Shown: piece by piece, positions 25,727 through 34,827 of the stretch
Layout of the letters: each line of letters starts with the position of its first letter
Numbering within the stretch: position 1 is the stretch's first letter
Program-made: the position numbers and the translations under genes
Notes under the pieces: model-generated
What the model saw: the letters and a program-made list of their open reading frames with translations, nothing else
Told to the model about the DNA's origin: nothing
Databases searched by the model: none
Source: Candidatus Gastranaerophilales bacterium
GTDB taxonomy: Bacteria > Cyanobacteriota > Vampirovibrionia > Gastranaerophilales > Gastranaerophilaceae
Reading direction: 5' to 3'
Assembly (NCBI GenBank): GCA_910588555.1
Contig: CAJUPC010000010.1
Location: forward strand, 1-58,785
DNA: 58,785 nt

Positions 25727-26644
25727 ATGGCTAGAAAAAAAATAATTGAAATTGTTTTAGACACAGAAACTACGGGGCTTGATTACACTAAAGAAAAAAT
25801 GGTTGAATTTGCCGCAGTAAGACTTGAAAACGGCAAGATTAAAGATGAATTTCAAACCCTTATTAATCCCGAACAGCATATAAGAAAATCGAGTATTGCA
25901 ATTCACGGAATTACACCTGAAATGGTTGAAGACGCTCCGACTGAAGCCGAAGCAATGCCCAAAATTCTCGAATTTATTGGCGATTACCCTATTGTTGCTC
26001 ATAATTGTATTTTTGATTATTCATTCTTGAATGAAGCAAGTTTGAGAACAACCGGTAAAGAAATAAAAAATCCCAGAATTGATTCTCAGCAAATGTTTAA
26101 GGAAATTTATCCGGATTTGTTCTCTCACGGACTGGAAGCTTTGACAAATAAATTCAAAGTCGAGCTTAACAACCACCACCGCGCTATGGCTGACACAATG
26201 GGGCTTGCACTTGCTTATCCGAAATTAAAAAAATTATATCTTCAAAAATACGACTGGGAAGTTAAGCAGCTTGATAATGTTGAATATCTTTTTGAAAGAT
26301 TTTTGAGAATTCAACAGACTGTTACAACTCTTCAATCAGAATTACAGGATTTGAAATCAGTATTTAAACTTTATTTTGAACAGGGAGGAAAACCTGTTAT
26401 ATCTCAAACGGGCGAAACACTTGTTTATAATTCCAAACAGTCGTTCGGTTACGATATTTTGCAAATTAAAGATGTGCTTGAAGAAGTCGGTGCGTTTGAA
26501 AAAGCCGTGAAAGTTAATACAGGGTTTATTGACAGATTGGTAGGCGGCTGCAGATTGGATGAAGAAAAACGTGAAATTATCAGAGATGCGCGCCACGAAA
26601 TCACTGAAACAAGAAATATTCAAATTATAAAAGCAGGGAAGTAA
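25727..26644 (+). CDS. DnaQ-like 3'-5' exonuclease (DEDDh)
   Basis: 305 aa from the ATG at 25727 with AGGA 7 bases upstream. The N-terminal 170 residues are a DEDDh exonuclease: ExoI VLDTETTGL, ExoII AHNCIFDYSFL, ExoIII HHRAMADT. The C-terminal 130 residues are an extra domain, partly coiled coil (LRIQQTVTTLQSELQDLKSV), absent from the minimal Pol III epsilon subunit. It may be a proofreading epsilon-like subunit or a PolC-type exonuclease partner; which one cannot be settled here. It precedes the transporter gene by 3 bases. Confidence 0.85.
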   Translation: MARKKIIEIVLDTETTGLDYTKEKMVEFAAVRLENGKIKDEFQTLINPEQHIRKSSIAIHGITPEMVEDAPTEAEAMPKILEFIGDYPIVAHNCIFDYSFLNEASLRTTGKEIKNPRIDSQQMFKEIYPDLFSHGLEALTNKFKVELNNHHRAMADTMGLALAYPKLKKLYLQKYDWEVKQLDNVEYLFERFLRIQQTVTTLQSELQDLKSVFKLYFEQGGKPVISQTGETLVYNSKQSFGYDILQIKDVLEEVGAFEKAVKVNTGFIDRLVGGCRLDEEKREIIRDARHEITETRNIQIIKAGK

Positions 26645-26647
26645 AAG

Positions 26648-28057
26648 ATGACAAACAAATTTATTGAATTTTTTAAAGAGCCTCCGGCAAAAGAGACTAT
26701 TCAGGACAAAGAAAAAGTTGATAAAATGTATTCTCATTTCAGATGGAGAATTTTTTATTCAAGTTTTATCGCGTATGTAGTATTTCACTTATGCAGAAAA
26801 AACATTGCGGTTGCATTGCCTTCTATGGGTGAAGCATTGCATTTGTCAAACACTGAATTAGGGCTTTTGGGTTCATCATTGTATGTTACATACGGTATCG
26901 GTAAATTCGTAAACGGTGTTCTTGCCGACAAATCAAATGTAAGAACATTTTTGCCGACAGCTTTGATTTTGTCTGCTGTTTGCAACTTGTTATTTGTGTT
27001 TAGTTCACTTGTAATAACTCCCGGTCATGCAAGTTTCTTTGGTTTGCCGTCTGCTACAATTTTGTTGTGGGTAATGGCATTTTTCTGGGGTGCTAACGGC
27101 TGGTTCCAGTCTTGTGGTTTCCCGCCTGTTGCAAAAAGTTTGTCTTACTGGTTTTCAAACTCGGAACGCGGTACAAAATGGTCATTGTGGTCAACATCTC
27201 ACCAGATTGGCGTGTTTGCTGCTGTTATGATTTCCGGATTTGTTATTGATAAATTAGGCTGGCAGGCTGCTTTTTATGTTCCCGCAATTATATGTATAAT
27301 CACAGGTATATGGCTGTTTGAAAGACTCCGTGATAAACCGCAGTCACTCGGTTTGCCTGATGTTGAAAAATACAGAGAAGAACCTGTTAAGTGCGAAACT
27401 GCAAAAGACAATGAAGAAGATGAAGACAATCGTTCATATTTTCAAATTTTTAAAGAACATATTATTTGCAACCCGATTATTTGGATGCTTGCAATAGCAT
27501 ACATCTTTGTTTATATAATTCGTTTCGGAACAGAAGATTGGCTTGTAAAATATCTTGTTGAAGTTAAAGGCAATTCATTAACCTTAGCAAGTTCAAAATT
27601 AAGCTCATTGGCGCTTGTTGGTGCCGGCGGTGCGATTTTCGCGGGTGTAATTTCCGATAAAATTTATAAGGGCAACAGAACACCTATCAATATTATTTTC
27701 TTGATTTGTTTGATATTCAGCTTGCTTGCATTTGCTGCTAACCCTGCAAGCAATAACACTATGGACTTTATCTATGCAGCTATGATTGGTGTATTTACAG
27801 CAGGTCCTCAAATGTTAATCGGCGGGCTTTGCGCGGTTGAAAGCAGTTCCAAAAAAGTTGCGTCTGCATCTATCGGATTTACAGGCGTATTCGGTTATGT
27901 CGGTGCGGCATTGTCTTCAAGCGGAACAGGTTTTGTTGTTGACAAATTCGGTTGGAATGGTGCAATTGCATTTTGGATGATTTCAACAATGATTTGCGTT
28001 GTTATTTGTACTATCTTGTTAATTTACGAAAACATTAGAAAAAAACAAAAAGCTTAA
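26648..28057 (+). CDS. MFS organophosphate:phosphate antiporter family (GlpT/UhpT/UhpC-like)
   Basis: 469 aa with about 12 transmembrane helices. The OPA-family marks are AYVVFHLCRKNIAVALPSM, GLLGSSLYVTYGIGKFVNG and SYWFSNSERGTKWSLWSTSH. It likely exchanges a sugar phosphate or glycerol-3-phosphate for phosphate across the inner membrane; UhpC-type sensors share the same motifs. It is 3 bases downstream of the exonuclease gene. Its stop overlaps the convergent histidine kinase stop by 4 bases. Confidence 0.88.
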   Translation: MTNKFIEFFKEPPAKETIQDKEKVDKMYSHFRWRIFYSSFIAYVVFHLCRKNIAVALPSMGEALHLSNTELGLLGSSLYVTYGIGKFVNGVLADKSNVRTFLPTALILSAVCNLLFVFSSLVITPGHASFFGLPSATILLWVMAFFWGANGWFQSCGFPPVAKSLSYWFSNSERGTKWSLWSTSHQIGVFAAVMISGFVIDKLGWQAAFYVPAIICIITGIWLFERLRDKPQSLGLPDVEKYREEPVKCETAKDNEEDEDNRSYFQIFKEHIICNPIIWMLAIAYIFVYIIRFGTEDWLVKYLVEVKGNSLTLASSKLSSLALVGAGGAIFAGVISDKIYKGNRTPINIIFLICLIFSLLAFAANPASNNTMDFIYAAMIGVFTAGPQMLIGGLCAVESSSKKVASASIGFTGVFGYVGAALSSSGTGFVVDKFGWNGAIAFWMISTMICVVICTILLIYENIRKKQKA

Positions 28058-29202
28058 GTTAGATTTACAGGTATAGAAAACCAAAAAGTACTTCCGTGAC
28101 GCGGTTTTGATTTTACAAAAATATCACCTCTGTGCGCGTGAAGTATTTTTTTGCATAAAGCAAGCCCGATACCCTGACCTTGTTGAGAGTTCATTTGTTG
28201 TTTGTTTATTTGTGTAAAAAAGTTAAAGATTTTGCCAATATCTTTTTTGTTAATACCATCGCCTTTGTCTTGGATTTCAAAAATAAACTCTTGTTTTTCA
28301 TTGACATAAGTTACAATCGAAATTGTTGAATTTTCTTTACTGAATTTTATTGCGTTTGAAATAAGGTTATATATAACCTGTTTTAGCTTTGTAGCGTCTG
28401 CATTTATAATAATATCTCCAAGTGTGTAGTTAAATATTATATTTTTTTCTTTACGAATTTCTTCGAAGTTTTTAAGAGTATTTTCTATAATTTGTTTAGG
28501 TCGAATTCTTTCAAGTTTTAATTCAAGCGGTTTGTACTCGCTATGAGAGTAGTCTAAAATATTTTGTATCAACTCCATAAGATACATAGAACTTTGAGAG
28601 ATATTTTCAAGATACTTTGCATCTTGCGGGTTTTGTGTTCTTTCTGCAAGAATATCGGAAAAGCCTATTATTGAATTCAGAGGAGTTTTGAATTCATGAG
28701 AAATACCTGCCAAAAACTCGGTTCGCTCCTGTTGAGTTCTTTTTTTTTCTTCAATAAGTGATATTATTTCGTAACGTGCATTAATAGAGCCAAGAAGTAT
28801 ATCTGCGATATCAGAATGTTTATTATGAAAATCTGTGTCACTGCTGATTATTCCGATATAACCTGCAAAATTGTTTTTATACGTTATGGGTAAAATTATC
28901 TTATTTCCATAAGAAATCATTGTAAAATAGTCATAAATGTCTTCTATTACGAAGTTTTCATATAAATCCAAAACAGTCTGTTTTATATTTTTTATTTCTG
29001 TATGGATTTCGCTGTTGAATTTTTCTGCAGATTTTGATTTTCTTGAGGTAATTTGATTTGTTGCAGCATCAAGAATTCCGCTCCAGCAAGCTGCGGCGTC
29101 TGTTATGTTCATAAATCCTTCAGAAATTGTGCTTGCAAGTTCAATGTAGTTCTTGGTTCTGTTAATTTTTTTTAGAAATTTTTGTACAGCTTTCTTATCC
29201 AT
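28054..29202 (-). CDS. Sensor histidine kinase (GAF-like, HisKA, HATPase)
   Basis: 382 aa without a transmembrane segment, so cytoplasmic. Residues about 20-155 are a GAF-like sensor. The H-box is FLAGISHEFKTPLNSIIGFS, the N-box LISNAIKFS, then DKGDGINKKDIGKIF and GQGIGLALCKKI. No response regulator is adjacent, so the partner is unknown. There is no SD; TAATAT (29209-29214) ends 6 bases before the ATG, consistent with a leaderless transcript. Confidence 0.9.
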   Translation of the reverse strand: MDKKAVQKFLKKINRTKNYIELASTISEGFMNITDAAACWSGILDAATNQITSRKSKSAEKFNSEIHTEIKNIKQTVLDLYENFVIEDIYDYFTMISYGNKIILPITYKNNFAGYIGIISSDTDFHNKHSDIADILLGSINARYEIISLIEEKKRTQQERTEFLAGISHEFKTPLNSIIGFSDILAERTQNPQDAKYLENISQSSMYLMELIQNILDYSHSEYKPLELKLERIRPKQIIENTLKNFEEIRKEKNIIFNYTLGDIIINADATKLKQVIYNLISNAIKFSKENSTISIVTYVNEKQEFIFEIQDKGDGINKKDIGKIFNFFTQINKQQMNSQQGQGIGLALCKKILHAHRGDIFVKSKPRHGSTFWFSIPVNLT

Positions 29203-29261
29203 TTGGCTATATTAGAATAAAATTTGTATAATTTATATTACCCGATTGTCTATGTTTATAC

Positions 29262-29289
29262 TTGAAAAAATTGAAAAATAGTTTATAAT
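29262..29289 (+). promoter_or_regulatory. Promoter of the second poly-G prepilin
   Basis: TTGAAA (29262-29267), 16-base spacer, TATAAT (29284-29289). An AGGAG SD follows at 29309-29313. Confidence 0.75.
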
Positions 29290-29321
29290 ATAAATGTAAA
29301 TATTAAAAAGGAGACATGAGT

Positions 29322-30087
29322 ATGAAAAGATTAATCATGAACGAGAATGTCGGGGGGGGGGGGGGATCGTAGCTTAGCTCCTGCGTTTACACTGTCTGAA
29401 TTGTTGATAACCTTAGGTATTATCGGGGTAGTTGCGGCATTGACGATGCCGTCATTGATTGCACATAACAAAAAAAGAATGATTGAAACAAGGTTGAGAA
29501 AAGTTCATTCAACCATGAACCAGGCTGTAATGCTTTCTATTGCAAATGAAACATGGACTCAGCCACCTACTGAGAAAAGAAATGATAATGAAGCTCTTAA
29601 TGAATGGATGAAAACAGCATTATTTCCATATTTATCAAATATAAAAACTTTTAAACCTAATGAAATTAATCATCCCCACAGTGTTTACAATTCCGGTTAC
29701 GGTATAATATTTCCTGACGGTTCCATTATGAGATTTAATAACAATTTTCAAATCTCAGCGTTTTATGATGTAAATGGAATAAATGGTCCAAATAAAGGCG
29801 GAATTGATTTATTTACATTTTATTTAGAATTTAACCTTAAAAATAATATATATGCCGAGCTGCGACAAAATAAAAGTTATGGTCATTTTTATCCATCGGG
29901 ACACAGCTGGGGCAATGATAATCAAGAAGATGTGCCTGAAAGAGACAGTTATATTTACGGCAATAGAGATGGTATGCTCAAATACTGTAATCCAAAATAT
30001 TTGAATTATGATTATGAAAATACCTGTGCGCTTTTGATTATGCATGACAGCTGGAAAATATCCAAGGATTATCCGATAAAGTTATAG
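29322..30087 (+). CDS. Type IV prepilin-like protein, frameshifted at a poly-G tract (phase-variable)
   Basis: The SD AGGAG is 8 bases before ATG 29322, which reads MKRLIMNENV and then 14 G. With 14 G this frame stops at once (GGA TCG TAG); with 13 it continues as DRSLAPAFTLSELLITLGII, the prepilin cleavage site and hydrophobic helix, giving 254 aa. A second ATG at 29347, in the other register and without an SD, would give MSGGGGDRSLAP with 14 G, so weak expression may persist. The body is a 200-residue pseudopilin unlike the one at 24111. The opposite-strand tract composition (Gly here, Pro there) suggests independent origins of the switches. Confidence 0.8.
29352..29365. repeat. Poly-G (14) tract in prepilin leader
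   Basis: Fourteen consecutive G on the coding strand, ending 22 bases before the Phe codon of the cleavage site. 13 (or 10, 16) restores the SD-preceded frame. Confidence 0.95.
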
Positions 30088-30100
30088 CATTGCAGAAAAA

Positions 30101-32077
30101 TTACTCTTTCAGAATATCGGCAAATTTTTGAAGTTCATCAAGGAGCGGAGTGTATTTTTCGTACAATTCCGCTCTCTTGCTGTCTTTGTCATCACTCTGC
30201 ATTACAAGCATGTCGATTTTTGCCTGCAATGCCTGTTTTAATATCTCGGGAATATTTAATGCCGTTGGATTGTCACTTGCCAAATTTTCATAGTATTTGT
30301 CAAGATAATCCGCTGTTAATCTTTCTTTCCAGTTCTCTTCTCTCGTGCTTCCGGGGATGTTATATGTAACATCAGTTATGCCGAACAAGTCTGCAAAAGA
30401 AATTTGGAATTTCGGGGTTGTCATCAATTCTGCAAATTTTGCATAAACAAGTTCTCTGTCGTTGTTTGCAATCTTGTCACAGTATTCGTTTCTTTCATCT
30501 GCTCTTTTTATATGGTCCTGATTTAAGTATCCTGCAAGATATAAAGGGTTCCATGCAGACTGATGTCTTGTGTATTCGTCGTTTAGTGCGCCTTTTCTTG
30601 ATAAATAATTCATTGCGGGAATATTGTCATGGTTGCCTAATATGAACCAGCCGTTAGGGTTGTTTTGATTTGCCTCTTCTGCTCTTTCCCAGTCAAGGAA
30701 ACTTATTCTCGGCAAGTCGAGCTTACTGTATACCATTTTGAACCTGTCAGGATATGAACAGATATCTTCCCACATAGGCAGGTCTTTATCAATTCCGTGT
30801 TCTTTAAATACAGGCAGAACAATATGTTCGATTAATTTCGGATAATCCCAAAATTCGTCATATTCTTTTGAAGCATTTTCAGGCTCTTTCAATTCTGAAA
30901 TATATTTTTCGATATCTTTGTTCTTTTGAGAATAAGGTTTTATGTCAAAGTCATAATCGTTGGCATGTTTTGACATCAAGTAGGGTTCAATTAAGCCCAT
31001 AACATGGTCTACACGAATGTTTTCGCAGAATTCCAATGCAAACTCAATTTTTTCTTTTAGGAATTTACCGCCTATGTTTAATTCGTATTTGTCATTAAGG
31101 AATAATTTTTTAGGGTCAAGAACAGGGATGTGCCACCTTTGAGATGGTGCATAATTTTCCCTTGCGCCCATTTCCCAATCTTTAAGGAAAGCTTCTTTGC
31201 TTCGCCATTCATCCATTTTTGAACATCCGACAAGCAAATCGTTAATATATTTAAATCCTATACTGTCCCGCCATGCTTTATTTTCTTTTATTTGTTTTGT
31301 TGCTACAAATTGTTCAAATTTATATTGTTCTATTTCAGCACTATTTTCTACACTTAAGTTTTTATAGCGTTCAAAAGCTTCTTCGTTGCCTTTTTCGTAT
31401 TCTGAGATTAAATTTTCATCAAGTTCGTTATTCCATTTGTCAAAATTTTCTGTTCCGTATTCTCTTGAGAGTATCTTAAATACAGCTTCATCATTAAGCC
31501 TAACTCCATGTTTGTTTTTAAAATCAACATATTCGGAATTTAATGCAATTGCTTGAGGATGTCCGTTTATAAGATTGGCCCTGAATTTTGTATAACTTTC
31601 TTTCATTGCAATATCATAAGAATGTTCAGCTTCTTTAAAATCAGTTTTGTCATAGTTTTTATCACTGATTGATGGAATACGTGTAACATTTTCAAATGTT
31701 TTTTCACTCAAAATTTTGCCGTATTTTTCTGTAGTAAGCGGCTGTAAATCAATAAACAGTCTGTTTTTTGCAAATGCGGAGGAATTGTATGGAGAATTGG
31801 AGCCTTTTTGAAGTTCTCCGCATGGCCCGAGCTGATTGCTGTTAAAACCGTATATAGAAAGGAATTTTATATATTCTTTTGCCGCACTTCCAAACGGAGA
31901 ACCGATGAGCGTATCTCTGCCGATTGCGGGGAAACAAGAACCATGCGTAATCACGGCACGTTCTTTGGCTCCGATTACATCATAAGCCTGATTGCAAGCA
32001 GCATGTATTCTTGGCTCTTCATCTTTTGTCGGACGCCTTGTGAATGTTATTCCTTTATTAATCCCTAAAACATGCAT
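30101..32077 (-). CDS. malQ: 4-alpha-glucanotransferase-like protein (GH77)
   Basis: 658 aa. GH77 marks are visible in order: LGPCGELQKGSNSPYNSSAF with NRLFIDLQPL (family: LGPTG..SPYQ..SAFAGNP), VDFKNKHG, the nucleophile segment IRVDHVMGL with its Asp, and GNHDN near residue 500. The sequence is divergent from E. coli MalQ and the N-terminus is unusual (HVLGINKGITFTRRPTKDEE). It would disproportionate alpha-1,4-glucans in the cytoplasm and complement the secreted GH13 and the ROK kinase. There is no SD. Confidence 0.72.
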   Translation of the reverse strand: MHVLGINKGITFTRRPTKDEEPRIHAACNQAYDVIGAKERAVITHGSCFPAIGRDTLIGSPFGSAAKEYIKFLSIYGFNSNQLGPCGELQKGSNSPYNSSAFAKNRLFIDLQPLTTEKYGKILSEKTFENVTRIPSISDKNYDKTDFKEAEHSYDIAMKESYTKFRANLINGHPQAIALNSEYVDFKNKHGVRLNDEAVFKILSREYGTENFDKWNNELDENLISEYEKGNEEAFERYKNLSVENSAEIEQYKFEQFVATKQIKENKAWRDSIGFKYINDLLVGCSKMDEWRSKEAFLKDWEMGARENYAPSQRWHIPVLDPKKLFLNDKYELNIGGKFLKEKIEFALEFCENIRVDHVMGLIEPYLMSKHANDYDFDIKPYSQKNKDIEKYISELKEPENASKEYDEFWDYPKLIEHIVLPVFKEHGIDKDLPMWEDICSYPDRFKMVYSKLDLPRISFLDWERAEEANQNNPNGWFILGNHDNIPAMNYLSRKGALNDEYTRHQSAWNPLYLAGYLNQDHIKRADERNEYCDKIANNDRELVYAKFAELMTTPKFQISFADLFGITDVTYNIPGSTREENWKERLTADYLDKYYENLASDNPTALNIPEILKQALQAKIDMLVMQSDDKDSKRAELYEKYTPLLDELQKFADILKE

Positions 32078-32109
32078 AGTATTTTAAAACTTAAAAAAAA
32101 ATTTTTTTG

Positions 32110-33588
32110 CTAGATTTCAGATAATATTTCAATTGGAGTAACACAGCCTATTTCTTCTCTTGAAAGAACTGTTATATCATTCATATAATTGCTTAAAAGA
32201 GTAAAAATCAAATGCCTGAATTCCAAAGGTACTATAAATATCGGATTATGAACATTTAATTTTTTTATTTCTTTTGATAATTTGTCTGCCAGATTTTCTG
32301 CAAACCCTGCATCAATTCTTATTATTGCATCATCATCCTCATCAAAATTAGGCATAAATTTATCAAGAGTTTTTTCTGAAATTTCAAATGCTCGAATTAC
32401 GCCGTCTTCGTCTTTGTTATTCTTACATATTTGACGTGATAGTGATAATCTTATTTTCTTTATTAAATCCGATTTTGAACTTTCTTCTGCAAAATCGTTG
32501 ATTTTTTCAAATATAAAAGTAATATCTTTTATCGAAATTCTTTCTCTAATCAAACTTGTCAAAATAAATCTTAAATCCGAAAGAGAAATAAAATCAGGAA
32601 TTATATTGCTAACTAAAAATTCATTAATACTGCCGACCAAATCAATATATTTGTCCAATTCTTCGTAATCCAAAAGGCTGTCGACATGGTTGATTGCGCA
32701 GAATTCTAAAGCGCGCGCGATAAATTCCGAGCATGACAAACCTTTTTGCCAGAAATCTTTTGCATATTCTTTTTCTATCCAAACAATTTCTTTGCCGGTA
32801 ATTTCATCCACATCATAAACAGCGTCTTTAATTTTCTTTTTAAGATTTAATTCGTCAGTAAAAAACATTAAAAATTGCGGGTATACAGACGCTTTGAAAA
32901 CATCAAGCCCGCGAATTCTTATACTGAATTCATAAGGGTTTAGGTTTTCGTCATCTGTAAAAACAATTTTAGGAATAACATAGCCGAGTTCTTCTGTCAG
33001 CTTTAATCTTGATTTTACGGTTTCCGCAATCAATTCTTCTTCAAACGCTTCCTGTTCAGGGTCTACATTACCCAAAATCTCTTCACTCAAATGAATTGAA
33101 AGCTTTTCTTCTTTTAGAATTGAATACATTGCATTGGGCGAAGTTGCTTTTGCCAGTTTTGTTTTCAAGTCTTCAAGTTCTTTCAAGCCTGCAGAAATTT
33201 TATCGTTAAGTTTTTTTCTGCTTACTGAGGCAGGAGCTTCGCCTTCAAGTTCTTTTTTTATCTTGGCAATTCTGTTTTTTTGCTCTCTGATTTTGCTTTG
33301 GATTTCAAGGCAGACTTCATAGGGAGTTTGTTCTGATGAAAGCATTTTTTCCATCTGGCTTTTGAATGTTGATATATTAATAACATCAGCATTTGTATCA
33401 TTTGAAGACGTTTCTGCTTCTTTCATAAAAATGCAGTGGCATAACAATTGTCCTTCTTCGTTTTCAGTTTCCTGCATGCTGTATAATTCCCAATCATTCA
33501 TTGACATTTCGTTCAATAAATTTTGAAGTTCCTGGGTATTTTCGCTTGAACAGGTTTTGATAACATACTGCATTTTTTTATTCAACAT
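32110..33588 (-). CDS. Soluble protein with FlhA cytoplasmic-domain-like C-terminus
   Basis: 492 aa, no transmembrane helix. Residues about 6-55 (MQYVIKTCSSENTQELQNLL... MNDWELYSMQ) resemble a DUF4177-type domain. Residues 75-150 are coiled coil. From about 190 the order of FlhA/FHIPEP C-terminal subdomains can be followed: TEELGYVIPKIVFTDDENLN, FSIRIRGLDVFKASVYPQFL, SCSEFIARALEFCAINHVDS, LSDLRFILTSLIRERISIKD, IRLSLSRQIC and NPIFIVPLEFRHLIFTLL. The export-channel membrane domain is absent, and no flagellar or type III genes are seen in the window. The role is unknown; it may be an adaptor for another export or pilus system. An SD lies in AGGAG, 9 bases before the ATG. Confidence 0.65.
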   Translation of the reverse strand: MLNKKMQYVIKTCSSENTQELQNLLNEMSMNDWELYSMQETENEEGQLLCHCIFMKEAETSSNDTNADVINISTFKSQMEKMLSSEQTPYEVCLEIQSKIREQKNRIAKIKKELEGEAPASVSRKKLNDKISAGLKELEDLKTKLAKATSPNAMYSILKEEKLSIHLSEEILGNVDPEQEAFEEELIAETVKSRLKLTEELGYVIPKIVFTDDENLNPYEFSIRIRGLDVFKASVYPQFLMFFTDELNLKKKIKDAVYDVDEITGKEIVWIEKEYAKDFWQKGLSCSEFIARALEFCAINHVDSLLDYEELDKYIDLVGSINEFLVSNIIPDFISLSDLRFILTSLIRERISIKDITFIFEKINDFAEESSKSDLIKKIRLSLSRQICKNNKDEDGVIRAFEISEKTLDKFMPNFDEDDDAIIRIDAGFAENLADKLSKEIKKLNVHNPIFIVPLEFRHLIFTLLSNYMNDITVLSREEIGCVTPIEILSEI

Positions 33589-33593
33589 ACGTT

Positions 33594-34355
33594 TTATTCT
33601 CCTATAAGAATTTTAATCGTTTCAATTGCGGTTTTAATTGCCTTGTCGGTGTCATGTTCTACAGGATTTTCAAGTCCCTGTTTTTCTCTTTCCTGATTTG
33701 CAACAGTCAAAAATACAGAACCTACTTTAACTTTCAGGAAGCTTCCGACTATGAAAAGTGCCGCAGATTCCATTTCCGAAGCAAGACATCCCATTTTTTT
33801 CCAGGCTTCCCATCTGTTCAAAAGTTCATAGTTCACGGGCATTCTGTCAGGATTGTGCTGACCGTAGAAAGAGTCTTTACACTGAACTACCCCTGTATGA
33901 TAGTTAAAGCCGAGGTTTTTAGCCGATTTAACAAGTGCGTTTGTGATATCAAGGTTTGCAACTGCAGGGAATTCAATTGGAGCGTATTCTTTTGAAGTAC
34001 CTTCCATTCTTATTGCACCGGTTGCAATAACAATATCACCGCCTTTAACGTCAATATCAACACCTCCGCATGTACCTACACGGATAAAATTTTCGGCTCC
34101 GACATTAACAAGTTCTTCCAGTGCAATTGAAGCTGATGAACCGCCAATACCTGTTGATGTGACGCTTACTTTGACTCCGTTAAGATAGCCTGTGTAAGTC
34201 GTGAATTCACGTCTGTCTGCCACAAGTTTTGCATCATCAAAATACTCGGCAATTTTTTTACATCTTTTAGGGTCGCCCGGTAAGATTACATATTTGCCGA
34301 CATCGCCTTCTTTCAAGCCGATGTGATACTGTTCGCCGTTTTGCGAATATTTCAT
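33594..34355 (-). CDS. udp: Uridine phosphorylase
   Basis: 253 aa, full length. PNP/UDP family 1 marks: YVILPGDPKRCKKIAEYFDD at the start, RREFTTYTGYLNGVKVSVTS, the phosphate-binding FIRVGTCGGVDIDVKGGDIV, and SEMESAALFIVGSFLKVK near residue 195. It cleaves uridine (or related nucleosides) by phosphorolysis to uracil and ribose-1-phosphate. The uridine assignment rests on overall resemblance (EGTSKEYAP). It is 9 bases after ompH and 5 bases before the FlhA-like gene, so these are likely co-transcribed. Confidence 0.92.
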   Translation of the reverse strand: MKYSQNGEQYHIGLKEGDVGKYVILPGDPKRCKKIAEYFDDAKLVADRREFTTYTGYLNGVKVSVTSTGIGGSSASIALEELVNVGAENFIRVGTCGGVDIDVKGGDIVIATGAIRMEGTSKEYAPIEFPAVANLDITNALVKSAKNLGFNYHTGVVQCKDSFYGQHNPDRMPVNYELLNRWEAWKKMGCLASEMESAALFIVGSFLKVKVGSVFLTVANQEREKQGLENPVEHDTDKAIKTAIETIKILIGE

Positions 34356-34364
34356 TTTGACTCC

Positions 34365-34817
34365 TTAGAATTGACCGCTTTTTAATTTTTGGATTACAAG
34401 GTCAGTAATATCAACGCCGCCGATGAAGATTACTCTATAATCAACAATAGCATCAAGTTTTTGTTCTACAAGAACCTGTTTTGTTGCAGCCTGAATTTTG
34501 TTGTATACTAATTCTTCTTTTTGAGCACGCAATCTCATAAGTGCGTCTTGTTTTGTTTTTAATTCTCTTGCTGTTTGTTCTTCAAAGTTTTGTTTTTTCA
34601 ATGGAGTATCCAATGATTTGTATTGTTTTTCTTTGTCAACCATGAATTGTTGAATTTCAAGAGTTTTTGAGTCAACTTCTTTAATTGCCTGTTGTGCAAC
34701 AGGATATGCATCGGATACTTTTTGATAATCAATATATCCCAAACCTGCTGCGTCTGTTTTTAGTCCGAAAACCAAACCTGCCGCAATTAATAATGCTGTT
34801 AAACTAAATTTTTTCAT
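34365..34817 (-). CDS. OmpH/Skp family periplasmic chaperone
   Basis: 150 aa. A signal peptide (MKKFSLTALLIAAGLVFGLK) is followed by LGYIDYQKVSDAYPVAQQAI, the family start, then a long helical hairpin rich in K/E/Q and a beta-strand end (DAIVDYRVIFIGGVDITDLV) matching the OmpH body. It escorts outer-membrane proteins through the periplasm. It lies 10 bases downstream of the Omp85 gene, the classic bamA-ompH pairing. GGAGG lies 6 bases before the ATG. Confidence 0.92.
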   Translation of the reverse strand: MKKFSLTALLIAAGLVFGLKTDAAGLGYIDYQKVSDAYPVAQQAIKEVDSKTLEIQQFMVDKEKQYKSLDTPLKKQNFEEQTARELKTKQDALMRLRAQKEELVYNKIQAATKQVLVEQKLDAIVDYRVIFIGGVDITDLVIQKLKSGQF

Positions 34818-34827
34818 GTTATACCTC

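Noticed and set aside
28054..29202. Considered the kinase and the NarL-type regulator as one two-component operon
   Set aside because: They are almost 30 kb apart, so no linkage can be claimed.
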